From the NCBI RefSeq assembly GCF_900143235.1, contig NZ_FRDF01000005.1:124001-188000 (forward strand): a DNA stretch of 64,000 bases, in the 5' to 3' direction. Below are positions 51,895 to 60,687 of this stretch, piece after piece. This DNA is from Erythrobacter sanguineus. Lineage in GTDB: Bacteria; Pseudomonadota; Alphaproteobacteria; Sphingomonadales; Sphingomonadaceae. The notes beneath the pieces were generated by a model that was not told the DNA's origin, did not search any database, and saw only the letters and a program-made list of their open reading frames with translations. The position numbers and the translations under genes were made by a program. The first letter of the stretch is position 1. Every line of letters begins with the position of its first letter.

Positions 51895-52934
51895 GCGATG
51901 AGCTTGCCCAGTGAACGGGCGGTCATATCCACCATGGGGACAACCCGCGCGTAATTCAACCGGGTCGGGCCGATGACGCCGAGCACGCCAACCACCCGCC
52001 CCTCGCGATCACGATAGGGCGAGGCGATAATCGAGGAGCCCGAAAGAGCAAAGAGCCGGTTCTCGCTACCGATGAAAATCCGCGTCGCTTCGGACTCGCG
52101 CGCCGAATCGAGCAGTTCAGCGACCGATTGCTTGTTTTCCAGATCCTCCAGCAGCATCCGCACCCGCTCGATATCGCCCAGCGCGCTCTCGTCGAGCAGG
52201 TTGGCCGCGCCGCGCACGATCAGTACGGGCCGCGCGGCGGCATCCTCGCTCCACACGGCAAGCCCGCGTTCGACCAGATCGCGGCTGGCATCATCGAGCT
52301 GCGATTTGCCGGCGTTGATCTCGGCGCGCATGGCCTGCGCGGCTTCCGCCAGCGTTCGTCCCGCAAGCCGCGCAGTGACGTAATTGCTCGCCCGATCGAG
52401 CGCGCCGTGATCCAGCGCGCCGCCGATGGTGACAATGCGGTTTTCCACCCCGCCATCCTCGCCCACCAGCACCGCCAGCGCCCGGCCCTGCCCCAGATCA
52501 ACCAGATTGAACTGGGCAAGCCGCTGTTCGCGCTGGGGCACCAGCACCATGCCTGCTGCACCAGACAGGTCAGAAAGGATTGCCGACGCCTGCTGCAAGG
52601 CCGCCTCAACCGGGCCAGCCTCAGCCAACCGTGCTTCGATCGCGGCCTGCTCCTGCATCGTCGGCTCGGCCACGCGCATCATCCCGTCGACGAAGATTCT
52701 CAGGCCCGCATCGGTCGGCAAGCGACCCGCGCTGGTGTGCGGCGCGGCCAGCAGGCCGAGGTTTTCGAGGTCAGCCAGCACCGAACGAATCGAGGCAGGC
52801 GACAGGTTGAGCGTCCCGTCCGCCGCCAGCGTCTTCGATCCGACCGGCTGCCCGCTATCGATATAACCCTCCACCACCCGGCGAAAGATTTCGCGGGCGC
52901 GGCTGGTCAGTTCGGTGACGGGGGGTGATACCAT
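51891..52934 (-). CDS. hrcA: heat-inducible transcription repressor HrcA
   Basis: A 347-aa repressor that binds CIRCE operators and is folded by GroEL. The N-terminal winged helix is VVEGYIDSGQPVGSKTLA with LSPASIRSVLADLENLGLL, and the GAF-like domain contains FIGSENRLFALSGSSIIASPY. The start MVSPPVTELTSRAREIF was chosen; the upstream in-frame extension overlaps the rph leader region. No CIRCE repeat is visible in the hrcA upstream region, so its targets (typically groESL) lie elsewhere. Confidence 0.95.
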   Translation of the reverse strand: MVSPPVTELTSRAREIFRRVVEGYIDSGQPVGSKTLAADGTLNLSPASIRSVLADLENLGLLAAPHTSAGRLPTDAGLRIFVDGMMRVAEPTMQEQAAIEARLAEAGPVEAALQQASAILSDLSGAAGMVLVPQREQRLAQFNLVDLGQGRALAVLVGEDGGVENRIVTIGGALDHGALDRASNYVTARLAGRTLAEAAQAMRAEINAGKSQLDDASRDLVERGLAVWSEDAAARPVLIVRGAANLLDESALGDIERVRMLLEDLENKQSVAELLDSARESEATRIFIGSENRLFALSGSSIIASPYRDREGRVVGVLGVIGPTRLNYARVVPMVDMTARSLGKLIA

Positions 52935-52941
52935 GATGCGC

Positions 52942-52970
52942 ACATTAGTGTTTGCGCTTGCCGCGACAAG
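52942..52970 (-). promoter_or_regulatory. possible RpoH-type promoter of hrcA-grpE
   Basis: On the minus strand CTTG (52970-52967), 18 nt and CTAATGT (52948-52942) match CTTG-N17/18-CYTATNT with one mismatch. The start site would fall about at the hrcA ATG (52934), implying a leaderless message, which lowers confidence. Confidence 0.3.
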
Positions 52971-53014
52971 TGGCCCGCGCCTATTGGCCACCAAACTCAT
53001 CAAAGGACACACCC

Positions 53015-53728
53015 ATGCGCCCATCAGGACGCGCGCCCGACGAGATGCGCGCCATCACCATCGAAACCGGCTTTACCCGTCACGCGGAAGGATCGGTGCT
53101 GATCGGCTTTGGCGATACCAAGGTGCTGTGCACCGCCAGTGTCGAACGCGGCGTTCCGCCTTGGCTGCGCGGCAAGGGTGAAGGCTGGGTGACGGGCGAA
53201 TATTCGATGCTGCCCCGCGCCACCCACACCCGCGGCGCGCGCGAGGCAGCCAAGGGCAAGCAATCGGGCCGCACGCAGGAAATTCAGCGTCTTATCGGTC
53301 GTTCTTTGCGCGCCGTGGTCGATCTGCAGAAGCTCGGTGAGCGGCAGATTACGCTCGATTGCGACGTGATCCAGGCCGATGGCGGCACGCGCACCGCGGC
53401 GATCTCGGGCGCGTGGATTGCGCTGCGTCTGGCGGTCAACGGGTTGATGGCCTCGGGCGATATCAAGCATGATCCGATTGCCGCGCAGGTCGCCGGGATT
53501 TCCTGCGGGATCTTCAAAGGCACTCCGGTGCTCGATCTGGATTATGACGAGGATTCAAACGCCGAAGCCGATGGCAATTTCGTGCTGCTTTCTGGCGGGA
53601 AGATCGCCGAAGTTCAGGCGACCGCCGAAGGCGCGACCTATGACGAGGAAGGCCTTCTGCGCCTGCTGCGCCTTGCCCGGATCGGCGCTGACCGCATCTT
53701 TGCAGCGCAATTGGACGCGGTAAAATGA
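53015..53728 (+). CDS. rph: ribonuclease PH
   Basis: A 237-aa phosphorolytic 3'-5' exoribonuclease trimming tRNA 3' ends. It starts [12 protein letters not shown] after AAAGGACAC. Family motifs include [32 protein letters not shown] and [19 protein letters not shown] with the catalytic Asp in [14 protein letters not shown]. The stop overlaps the rdgB start by 4 nt (ATGA). Divergent from hrcA. Confidence 0.97.
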   Translation: MRPSGRAPDEMRAITIETGFTRHAEGSVLIGFGDTKVLCTASVERGVPPWLRGKGEGWVTGEYSMLPRATHTRGAREAAKGKQSGRTQEIQRLIGRSLRAVVDLQKLGERQITLDCDVIQADGGTRTAAISGAWIALRLAVNGLMASGDIKHDPIAAQVAGISCGIFKGTPVLDLDYDEDSNAEADGNFVLLSGGKIAEVQATAEGATYDEEGLLRLLRLARIGADRIFAAQLDAVK

Positions 53729-54372
53729 CACGCCGCCTCGGCTCCGGATCGCTGGTGATCGCCACGCATAATGCGGGCAAGCTGAAGGAAATCGGCGCGC
53801 TGCTGGAGCCTTACGGGGTCAAGTGCATCTCCGCCGGGTCGCTTGGCCTGCCCGAACCGGCAGAGACCGGGACGACCTTTGCCCAGAACGCTTTGCTGAA
53901 AGCGCGGGCGGCAGCGGAAGCCTCGGGGCTGGCCGCACTGGCTGATGATAGCGGGCTTTCCGTGGCCGCGCTGGATGGCCGCCCCGGCGTCTACACCGCC
54001 GACTGGGCCGAGCGGCGTTGGTTTGAAGTGCCTTTGGGGTTCGAGGGAGCTCCCGGCCGCGACTGGTACATGGCGATGGGCAAGGTCGAAGGCATGCTGG
54101 CCGAGCGCGGGGCCGATGTTGACCGCACCGCCGCGTTCCATTGTGTGCTGGCGCTGGCGTGGCCTGACGGCGAATATGCGATTTACGAAGGCAGCTGCGA
54201 AGGCGCGCTGACATGGCCGCCGCGCGGCACGCTGGGCTTTGGCTATGATCCCGTGTTCGTGCCCACTGGCCGCAGCCAGACCTTCGCTGAAATCGCGCCG
54301 GAGGAAAAGCACGCCATCAGCCACCGTGCCGATGCCTTTGCCAAGCTGGTCGCGGAGCAGTTCGGCCGCTAG
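53725..54372 (+). CDS. rdgB: XTP/dITP pyrophosphatase RdgB
   Basis: A 215-aa house-cleaning enzyme removing non-canonical purine nucleotides such as dITP and XTP. The N-terminal [11 protein letters not shown], the catalytic region [19 protein letters not shown] and [10 protein letters not shown] are diagnostic of the Ham1 family. Coupled to rph (ATGA overlap) and followed by hemW 9 nt later. Confidence 0.96.
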   Translation: MTRRLGSGSLVIATHNAGKLKEIGALLEPYGVKCISAGSLGLPEPAETGTTFAQNALLKARAAAEASGLAALADDSGLSVAALDGRPGVYTADWAERRWFEVPLGFEGAPGRDWYMAMGKVEGMLAERGADVDRTAAFHCVLALAWPDGEYAIYEGSCEGALTWPPRGTLGFGYDPVFVPTGRSQTFAEIAPEEKHAISHRADAFAKLVAEQFGR

Positions 54373-54381
54373 ACTGCGCTC

Positions 54382-55533
54382 ATGGCCCGCGCGCTTTATA
54401 TCCATTGGCCCTTCTGTGCGAAGAAATGCCCCTATTGCGACTTCAACTCGCACGTCCGGGCGAGCGTCGATGTCGCAGGCTGGCAGGCGGCGCTGATCGC
54501 AGACATGCGGGCCGAGGCGGAAATTGCAGGCGGCGAGGCACTCACATCGATCTTTTTCGGCGGCGGCACGCCTTCACTTATGCCGCCCGCGCTGGTCGCG
54601 GCATTGCTGGGTGAGGCGGAGCGGTTGTGGGGTTTCGATCCCACGATCGAGATCACACTGGAAGCCAACCCCTCCTCGGTCGAAGCGGCGAATTTCGCGG
54701 CGCTGGCGGGTGCGGGGGTGAACCGCGTCTCGCTCGGGGTGCAGTCGCTGGACGATGACGAGTTGCGCTTTCTCGGGCGGCTGCACGGGGCGCACGAGGC
54801 ACTGGCGGCGCTGGAGACGGCGCAGGCGCATTTCGGACGGGTCAGCTTCGACCTGATCTATGCCCTGCCCGGCCACACGCCCGACCTCTGGCGCGAACGG
54901 CTGACCCGGGCGCTGTCCTTCGGCACCGGGCACCTGTCGCTCTATCAACTCACCATCGAACCCGGCACCCGCTTTGCCAGCGATGTGCGGCGCGGGCGGC
55001 TGACCCCGCTGGACGACGATGCCGCCGCGGAGCTGTTCGACATCACGCAGGAACTGACCGAGGCCGCAGGGCTGCCCGCCTACGAAACCAGCAACCACGC
55101 CCGCGTGGGCGAGGAAAGCCGCCACAACCTCGTTTATTGGCGGTATCAGGATTATTGCGGCATCGGCCCCGGCGCGCACGGACGGCGCGCCGCGATGGCG
55201 ACAGTGCGGCACAAGAAGCCGGAAAATTTCCTCGGATCGGTCGGGATGAAAGGCAATGGTATTGCCGAGGCACACAGCCTTGATGTGCGCGAACGGGCGG
55301 CCGAGGCGCTGCTGATGGGGCTGCGACTGGCCGAGGGCATTGATCTTGCCGACCTTGAAACCCGTTTCGCCTTGCCGCGCAAGGCACTGATCAACCACAG
55401 TAATCTGACCGGGCTGTGCGCGCTTGGACTGATGTGGCAGCAGGATTCCCGCATCGGTGTCGCCCCGCCGGGCCGCGCGCTGCTGGATGCGCTGCTGGCC
55501 GAGGTGGTTGCCGATGAACTGGTGGCGGCATGA
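54382..55533 (+). CDS. hemW: radical SAM heme chaperone HemW
   Basis: A 383-aa radical-SAM protein related to coproporphyrinogen III oxidase HemN but acting in heme trafficking. The [4Fe-4S] motif is FCAKKCPYCDF (CxxxCxxC), SAM-binding FFGGGTPSLMP follows, and SLGVQSLDDDELRFLGRLH is characteristic. A C-terminal HemN-type domain completes it. The short length without the N-terminal HemN extension favours HemW. It overlaps xerC by ATGA. Confidence 0.94.
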   Translation: MARALYIHWPFCAKKCPYCDFNSHVRASVDVAGWQAALIADMRAEAEIAGGEALTSIFFGGGTPSLMPPALVAALLGEAERLWGFDPTIEITLEANPSSVEAANFAALAGAGVNRVSLGVQSLDDDELRFLGRLHGAHEALAALETAQAHFGRVSFDLIYALPGHTPDLWRERLTRALSFGTGHLSLYQLTIEPGTRFASDVRRGRLTPLDDDAAAELFDITQELTEAAGLPAYETSNHARVGEESRHNLVYWRYQDYCGIGPGAHGRRAAMATVRHKKPENFLGSVGMKGNGIAEAHSLDVRERAAEALLMGLRLAEGIDLADLETRFALPRKALINHSNLTGLCALGLMWQQDSRIGVAPPGRALLDALLAEVVADELVAA

Positions 55534-56435
55534 GCGCGCCTGCGATCATCGCCGAATGGCGCGCGCACCTTGCTGATAACCGCCGCCGATCTCCGCACAC
55601 GGTGCGCGCCTATGTGGCTGCGGCAGAACGTCTGGTCGGCGCGGGCGGACTGGAGGATTGGCAGGCCGTCGCCCGCACCGAAGCCCACCACCTGCGCGCC
55701 CATCTTGCCGCGCGCCGGGCCGCCGGGCTTGGCAATGCCAGCACCGCGCGCGAACTGTCTGCGCTGAAGGCCTTCATCAGCTTCGCGCGTCAGCAGGCGG
55801 GTGATCCCGACCCCGCCCCGCCCCGGGTCAGAGGACCGCGGCTGAAGAAAGGCCTGCCCCGCCCCGTGACCCCCGATGAGGCCGTGAACATCACCGATCT
55901 GGTCGATGGCCTGGCGGGAGAAGACTGGATCGGCGCGCGTGATCGGGCCGTGCTGCTGCTGCTTTACGGATCGGGCCTGCGGATTGCCGAGGCGCTGTCG
56001 CTGACCGGGCGCGACGCAATTCTGGGAGAGGTGCTGCAAGTCGCCGGGAAGGGCGGCAAGCAGCGCATGGTGCCGGTGTTGCCGATTACCCGCGCCGCTA
56101 TCGCCGAATATGCGCAGCAGTGCCCATGGCCGCTTCGCGCAAAGGAGCCCCTGTTCCGGGGTGCCAAGGGCGGCGCCTTGTCGCCCGGCATGGTGCAGAA
56201 GGCGATGGCGCAGGCGCGCCGCGCGCTGGGCCTGCCCGATACCGCCACGCCCCACGCCCTGCGGCACTCATTCGCCACCCATCTGCTGGGCGCGGGCGCC
56301 GACTTGCGATCCTTGCAGGAATTGCTGGGCCATGCCTCGCTGGGGTCAACCCAGATCTACACCCGCGTCGACGCCGCCAGTCTGCTGGAAAATTATCGCA
56401 ATGCCCACCCGCGCGCGGGCCGCGATCAGGCCTGA
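55530..56435 (+). CDS. xerC: tyrosine recombinase XerC
   Basis: A 301-aa recombinase resolving chromosome dimers at dif together with XerD. A SAM-like N-terminal domain is followed by the catalytic domain with all active-site residues: Arg151 (GSGLRIAEAL), Lys174, His242 and Arg245 (HALRHSFATHLL), His268 (LGHASL) and the nucleophile Tyr277 (STQIYTRV). It overlaps hemW by 4 nt and converges with dedA, overlapping 10 nt at the 3' end. The housekeeping position and absence of mobile features argue against an integrase. Confidence 0.93.
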   Translation: MSAPAIIAEWRAHLADNRRRSPHTVRAYVAAAERLVGAGGLEDWQAVARTEAHHLRAHLAARRAAGLGNASTARELSALKAFISFARQQAGDPDPAPPRVRGPRLKKGLPRPVTPDEAVNITDLVDGLAGEDWIGARDRAVLLLLYGSGLRIAEALSLTGRDAILGEVLQVAGKGGKQRMVPVLPITRAAIAEYAQQCPWPLRAKEPLFRGAKGGALSPGMVQKAMAQARRALGLPDTATPHALRHSFATHLLGAGADLRSLQELLGHASLGSTQIYTRVDAASLLENYRNAHPRAGRDQA

Positions 56436-57049
56436 TCGTCGTTCAGGGGAACCTTGGCCGGACGCCATGTGATCACGCGGTAAAGATAGATCACGATCAC
56501 GGCAGCCATCATCACCACGGCGACCCAACCGTAATATTCATCAAACTGGCTGAAATTGTTGCGCAGCACATAGCCGACGCCGATCAGCACAATGTTCCAG
56601 ATGCCGGTGCCCAGCATCGTCCAGAGCAGAAAGCGGACCTGCGGCATCAACAGCATGCCCGCGGGCAGCGAGATCATGGTGCGCACCTGCGGCAGGAACC
56701 GCGCCCAGAATACGATGACACTGTCGAACCGTTTGAAGATGGTGATAATCTTCTCGACCTCGGCCCAGTCCAGCGTCAGCCAGCGGCCATAGCGATCGAT
56801 CAGCGGCTTGAAGCGTTCGTATCCCACGAGCCGACCGATCCAGTACCACACCCAGTTACCCGCCACCGCGCCGACGGTACCAGCGGCCACCGCATCGGCA
56901 AACGTCAGCTTGCCATCGACGACTGCCATCCCGGTCAGCCCCATGATCACCTCGGACGGGATCGGCGGGAACACGTTTTCGAGGAACATCGCAATCGCGA
57001 TTCCCAAATAACCCCAGGCCTCGACAAGGGCGATCAAGCGTTCGGTCAT
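56426..57049 (-). CDS. DedA family membrane protein
   Basis: A 207-aa integral membrane protein of the DedA/SNARE-associated (VTT) family, implicated in undecaprenyl-phosphate or phospholipid recycling. It contains the motifs FLENVFPPIPSEVIMGLTG and GAVAGNWVWYWIGRLVGYE and the conserved RFLPQVRTMISLPAGMLLM with Arg residues in the re-entrant region. Start MTERLIALVEAWG. It converges with xerC. Confidence 0.92.
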   Translation of the reverse strand: MTERLIALVEAWGYLGIAIAMFLENVFPPIPSEVIMGLTGMAVVDGKLTFADAVAAGTVGAVAGNWVWYWIGRLVGYERFKPLIDRYGRWLTLDWAEVEKIITIFKRFDSVIVFWARFLPQVRTMISLPAGMLLMPQVRFLLWTMLGTGIWNIVLIGVGYVLRNNFSQFDEYYGWVAVVMMAAVIVIYLYRVITWRPAKVPLNDDQA

Positions 57050-57077
57050 GGCATCATCATCCGTTGCGGGAGAGAGA

Positions 57078-58049
57078 TTAGTCGATAGCGGACCGGCGAT
57101 CGGCAAGCCGCCGCTCGATCGCATCCCAGATCAGGCCTGCCGTATCAGTGTTGTTGAACCGGTCAATCGCCACGATCCCGGTGGGCGATGTAACGTTGAT
57201 TTCGGTCAGCCACTTGCCACCGATCACATCGATGCCAACAAAGGTCAGGCCGAGCTGTTTCAGATCCGGGCCGAGTGCATCGCAGATTTCCTGTTCGCGC
57301 GCCGTCAACTCGGTCGCCTGCGCGCTGCCGCCCATGGCCAGGTTCGATCGGAACTCGCCCTCTCCCGGCACGCGGTTGATTGCGCCTGCAACCTCGCCAT
57401 CGACCAGCACGATGCGCTTGTCACCCTCGGCCACCTCGGGAAGGAAGGGCTGGACCATGTGCGGTTCGGGCCAGGTCTGGTTGAACACCTCGAACAGCGC
57501 GGTCAGGTTTTCGGCATTTTCGCCGATGCGGAAGATCGCCTTGCCGCCATTGCCGTGGATCGGCTTGACCACGATCGCGCCGTGTTTCGCCATGAAGCGC
57601 CGCACTTCCTCGACCGAGCGTGTCACCAGTGTCGGCGGCATGAAACGGCGGTAATTCAGCACCATCACCTTTTCGGGCGCATTGCGGACATTGGCCGGGT
57701 TGTTGACCACCAGCGTCGTGGGCGCGATCCGTTCAAGCATGTGGGTGGCGGTGATGTAACCCATGTGAAACGGCGGATCCTGCCGCATCAGCACGACATC
57801 GATATCCTTGCCGAGATCGAGCCGCACCTGATCGCCGCGGGTGAAATGATCCCCCACGACCCGCTGCACCGTCACCGGAAAGACATGGGCGAACAGGCGA
57901 TCATCCTCGTCAAGCGTCAGGCTTTCGACATGATATTCGTAGACCTTATGCCCCCGCGCCTGTGCAGCCAGCATCAGCGCAAAGGAACTGTCGCCCGCGA
58001 TGTTGATGCGATCAATGGGGTCCATCTGGACAGCGACACGCAAGCTCAT
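57078..58049 (-). CDS. gshB: glutathione synthetase
   Basis: A 323-aa ATP-grasp ligase joining gamma-glutamylcysteine and glycine. It starts MSLRVAVQMDPIDRINIAGD after GCGGAAAGA; an ATG six codons earlier lacks SD spacing. Family motifs seen are VLMRQDPPFHMGYITATHML, AIVVKPIHGNGGKAIFRI and EINVTSPTGIVAIDRFN. It lies between dedA and yraN, with an 87-nt non-coding spacer toward yraN. Confidence 0.96.
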   Translation of the reverse strand: MSLRVAVQMDPIDRINIAGDSSFALMLAAQARGHKVYEYHVESLTLDEDDRLFAHVFPVTVQRVVGDHFTRGDQVRLDLGKDIDVVLMRQDPPFHMGYITATHMLERIAPTTLVVNNPANVRNAPEKVMVLNYRRFMPPTLVTRSVEEVRRFMAKHGAIVVKPIHGNGGKAIFRIGENAENLTALFEVFNQTWPEPHMVQPFLPEVAEGDKRIVLVDGEVAGAINRVPGEGEFRSNLAMGGSAQATELTAREQEICDALGPDLKQLGLTFVGIDVIGGKWLTEINVTSPTGIVAIDRFNNTDTAGLIWDAIERRLADRRSAID

Positions 58050-58154
58050 TCTTTCCGCTCCATTCAAACTTCAGTCGCCGCAGATCCGGCTGCGAAGGGC
58101 ACTCCTGCCTAAAAAGCAGGCAGCGATATTGACCCAGTCAAGGGCTGCCCAATT

Positions 58155-58526
58155 TCAAGGCATCCATGCGTTCTCGATGTGGGTGGGTTTGCAACCCGGT
58201 GCAAGCAGGATCACATCAATACGGATATCCTCGCCCCCAGCGGCATATTCATGCGCCACGCATTCCACCGCCGCTGCCACGCGGGCAAGCCGGCGTTCGT
58301 CGATGGCATCGGCAAGCGCAGCCGGGCGGGCGCGCCATTTGACCTCGACAAAGGCGACCAGCCCGGGCTTGCGGGCGATCAGATCAATCTCGCCGGCTTT
58401 CGTTTTTACCCGTTCGGCGAGGATCAGCCAGCCCTGCCGGGCGAGGAACATCGCCGCTTCGGCCTCCCCCTCGCGCCCGCGCTGGTCGGCGCTGCGGCGT
58501 TCACCCGGAGTGCGGTGGGCGGTCAT
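58155..58526 (-). CDS. yraN: UPF0102 family protein YraN
   Basis: A 123-aa protein with a restriction-endonuclease-like fold. The core GEIDLIARKPGLVAFVEVKWR keeps the Asp...Glu-x-Lys triad of the PD-(D/E)XK type. The start MTAHRTPGERR overlaps the rsmI stop by 4 nt. The rsmI/lpoA/yraN neighbourhood also exists in enterobacteria. Function is unproven. Confidence 0.92.
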   Translation of the reverse strand: MTAHRTPGERRSADQRGREGEAEAAMFLARQGWLILAERVKTKAGEIDLIARKPGLVAFVEVKWRARPAALADAIDERRLARVAAAVECVAHEYAAGGEDIRIDVILLAPGCKPTHIENAWMP

Positions 58527-59380
58527 TGCCCCTTCAGCTCCACTGCGCGGGCATACAGCGTCTGACGGTCGAGCCCGGTTGCCTTGGTCACCCGCGCGGC
58601 TGCCTTGCTGGGCGAAGCCTCCGTCAGCGCGGCGCGCAACAGGGCATCGGGATCGGCGACGGGCTGATCTTCGGCGGCAGGCGGGCCAACCAGCAGCACG
58701 ATCTCGCCCTTGGGGGGATGCGCGGCATAGTGATCGGCGAGCTTGGCTGCCGATCCGCTGCGGCATTCCTCGTGCAGCTTGGTGAGTTCACGCGCCACCG
58801 CGACCTCGCGCGCGGGCCACAGAGCCGCAATCGCCCTCAGGCTGCGTTCGAGCCGCGGCGCGGTTTCGTAGAATACCAGCGTGCCCCCCACGCCTGCCAG
58901 ACCGGACAACACATCCTCACGCGCCTTGTCCTTGACCGGCAGGAACCCTGCAAACAGGAAACGGTCGCTCGGCAGACCGGACATCGCAAGCCCGGCAATC
59001 GCTGCGCAGGCACCCGGTATGGTGACGACATTCACCCCAGCCTCGCGCGCCTCGCGCACCAGACGGTAGCCGGGATCGGAGATCAGCGGCGTGCCGGCAT
59101 CGCTCACCAGTGCCACCGGCGCACCGCGCGCCATGTCGATCAGCCGTGCGCGCACCTCGGGCGGAGCGTGATCGTCAAGCCGTTGGAGCCGGGCCTTGAT
59201 CCCCAGGTGCTTCAGCAATTTGCCCGTCACCCGCGTATCCTCGCAAGCCACCACAGCGCAACCGCCCAGCACGGCAATCGCCCGCAACGTGATGTCGGCA
59301 AGATTGCCAATCGGGGTTGCCACGATATAGAGGCCCGGTTCGGGTATCCCGGACGGGATGGATGGAAGCTCGCTCGTCAT
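58523..59380 (-). CDS. rsmI: 16S rRNA (cytidine(1402)-2'-O)-methyltransferase RsmI
   Basis: A 285-aa tetrapyrrole-methylase-fold enzyme modifying C1402 of 16S rRNA. The motifs GLYIVATPIGNLADITLRA, VACEDTRVTGKLLKH, ALVSDAGTPLISDPGYRLV and IPGACAAIAGLAMSGLPSDR are diagnostic. The start is ATG 59380 (MTSELPS) or ATG 59395 (MLCPV); longer frames upstream overlap the divergent lipoprotein gene and are rejected. Divergent from the LpoA-like gene with 42 nt between. Confidence 0.95.
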   Translation of the reverse strand: MTSELPSIPSGIPEPGLYIVATPIGNLADITLRAIAVLGGCAVVACEDTRVTGKLLKHLGIKARLQRLDDHAPPEVRARLIDMARGAPVALVSDAGTPLISDPGYRLVREAREAGVNVVTIPGACAAIAGLAMSGLPSDRFLFAGFLPVKDKAREDVLSGLAGVGGTLVFYETAPRLERSLRAIAALWPAREVAVARELTKLHEECRSGSAAKLADHYAAHPPKGEIVLLVGPPAAEDQPVADPDALLRAALTEASPSKAAARVTKATGLDRQTLYARAVELKGQ

Positions 59381-59422
59381 CACGGGGCAGAGCATTGAAG
59401 CACCAATGAAGGGTCGGCAAGG

Positions 59423-60631
59423 ATGAAGCTTACGGGATCGCCGAAATGGGTTGGCTGGCTGGCGACCGCCGCTGGTGTCTTTCACCGCCGCAACCTTGCC
59501 ATTGCTGGCGCGGCGATGCTGGCTGCCGGTTGCCAGATCATCCCCAAGACCGATGTTTCCACCGCTCCGCCCCCGCCCGCGCCCACGCCGGAACCATCGG
59601 CCACCGCATTGCCGACCGATTCCGGCCGTCACCGCATCGCGCTGCTGGTGCCGATGAGCGGCAATACCGGCCCGGTCGGTCAGTCGATTGCCAATGCCAC
59701 CACCATGGCGCTGCTGGATACTGGCGCGGATACCCTGCGGATCACCACCTACGACACCTCGACCGGAGTCGCAGGCGCTGCGCGGCAGGCAATTGCCGAT
59801 GGCAACCGGCTGATTCTCGGCCCCTTGATGGGTGATGCCGTGCCCGCAGTGCAGTCCGCTGCGCGCGGGGCCGGGGTGCCGGTGATCAGCTTCTCCAACG
59901 ACACCACCGTCGCTGCGTCCGATGTGTTCGTGATGGGCCACAATCCCGAACAATCGATCCGGCGCGCGGTGCAATATGCCCGCGGCCAGGGATCGAACCG
60001 CTTTGCCGCCCTGTTGCCCGATGGCGATTACGGCCAGCGTTCGGTCTTTGCGGTCGAGAATGCGCTGCGCGATTACGGCGGTGCGCTGGTCGGGCGCGAA
60101 AGCTATGCCCGCGGCAACACCTCGATCGTCAGCGCGGCCCAGCGCCTGCGCGCAGCCGGCGGCTATGATACGGTGCTGATCGCTGACAGCGCCCGGCTCG
60201 GCATCGAAGCGGCGGACGAGCTGCAACGCGGAGCGGACCCGCGCGCCCGCATCCTTGGCACCGAATTGTGGAGCGGCGAGTCCGTGCTTGCCCGCGCCGC
60301 TTCGATGGAGGGTGCGATCTTCGCGGCTGTCTCCGACCAGCGTTACAAGCGGTTTGCCGATAGTTACGAAGCGCGCTTCGCGGCGAAACCCTATCGCGTG
60401 GCGACGCTGGGTTATGATGCGGTTCTGCTGACCTTGCGGATTGCGCGCGAATGGAAGGTCGGCGCGCCCTTCCCCAAGAACGCGCTTTATGATCGCGGCG
60501 GGTTTCTCGGGGTTGACGGGCCGTTCCGCTTCGCCCGCACCGGCATTGCCGAACGCGCGCTCGAAGTGCGCGAAGTGCGCAGCGGCGAGGTGATTGCGGT
60601 CGATCCGGCGCCAACCGGCTTTGGTCGTTGA
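59423..60631 (+). CDS. LpoA-like penicillin-binding protein activator (lipoprotein)
   Basis: A 402-aa lipoprotein. The hydrophobic segment ends in the lipobox AAGC, a Pro-rich linker follows (PPPPAPTPEP), and then a periplasmic-binding-protein type I fold (HRIALLVPMSGNTGPVGQSI, LILGPLMGDAVPAVQSAA). This matches the C-terminal half of LpoA, the PBP1A activator; the N-terminal TPR half is missing. Its position divergent from rsmI corresponds to lpoA in E. coli. Confidence 0.88.
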   Translation: MKLTGSPKWVGWLATAAGVFHRRNLAIAGAAMLAAGCQIIPKTDVSTAPPPPAPTPEPSATALPTDSGRHRIALLVPMSGNTGPVGQSIANATTMALLDTGADTLRITTYDTSTGVAGAARQAIADGNRLILGPLMGDAVPAVQSAARGAGVPVISFSNDTTVAASDVFVMGHNPEQSIRRAVQYARGQGSNRFAALLPDGDYGQRSVFAVENALRDYGGALVGRESYARGNTSIVSAAQRLRAAGGYDTVLIADSARLGIEAADELQRGADPRARILGTELWSGESVLARAASMEGAIFAAVSDQRYKRFADSYEARFAAKPYRVATLGYDAVLLTLRIAREWKVGAPFPKNALYDRGGFLGVDGPFRFARTGIAERALEVREVRSGEVIAVDPAPTGFGR

Positions 60632-60687
60632 GCAAAACCGGCGCGCACCGCTTGTGACGAGGGCGCGCGCCGGCCTATAGCTTGCCC

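Noticed and set aside
52935..53014. CIRCE operator between hrcA and rph
   Set aside because: The 9-bp arms TTAGCACTC/GAGTGCTAA are not present; only a chance TTAG is seen.
55530..56435. Phage or integrative-element integrase
   Set aside because: Length, the rph-rdgB-hemW-xerC housekeeping context and absence of att repeats or mobile genes fit chromosomal XerC.
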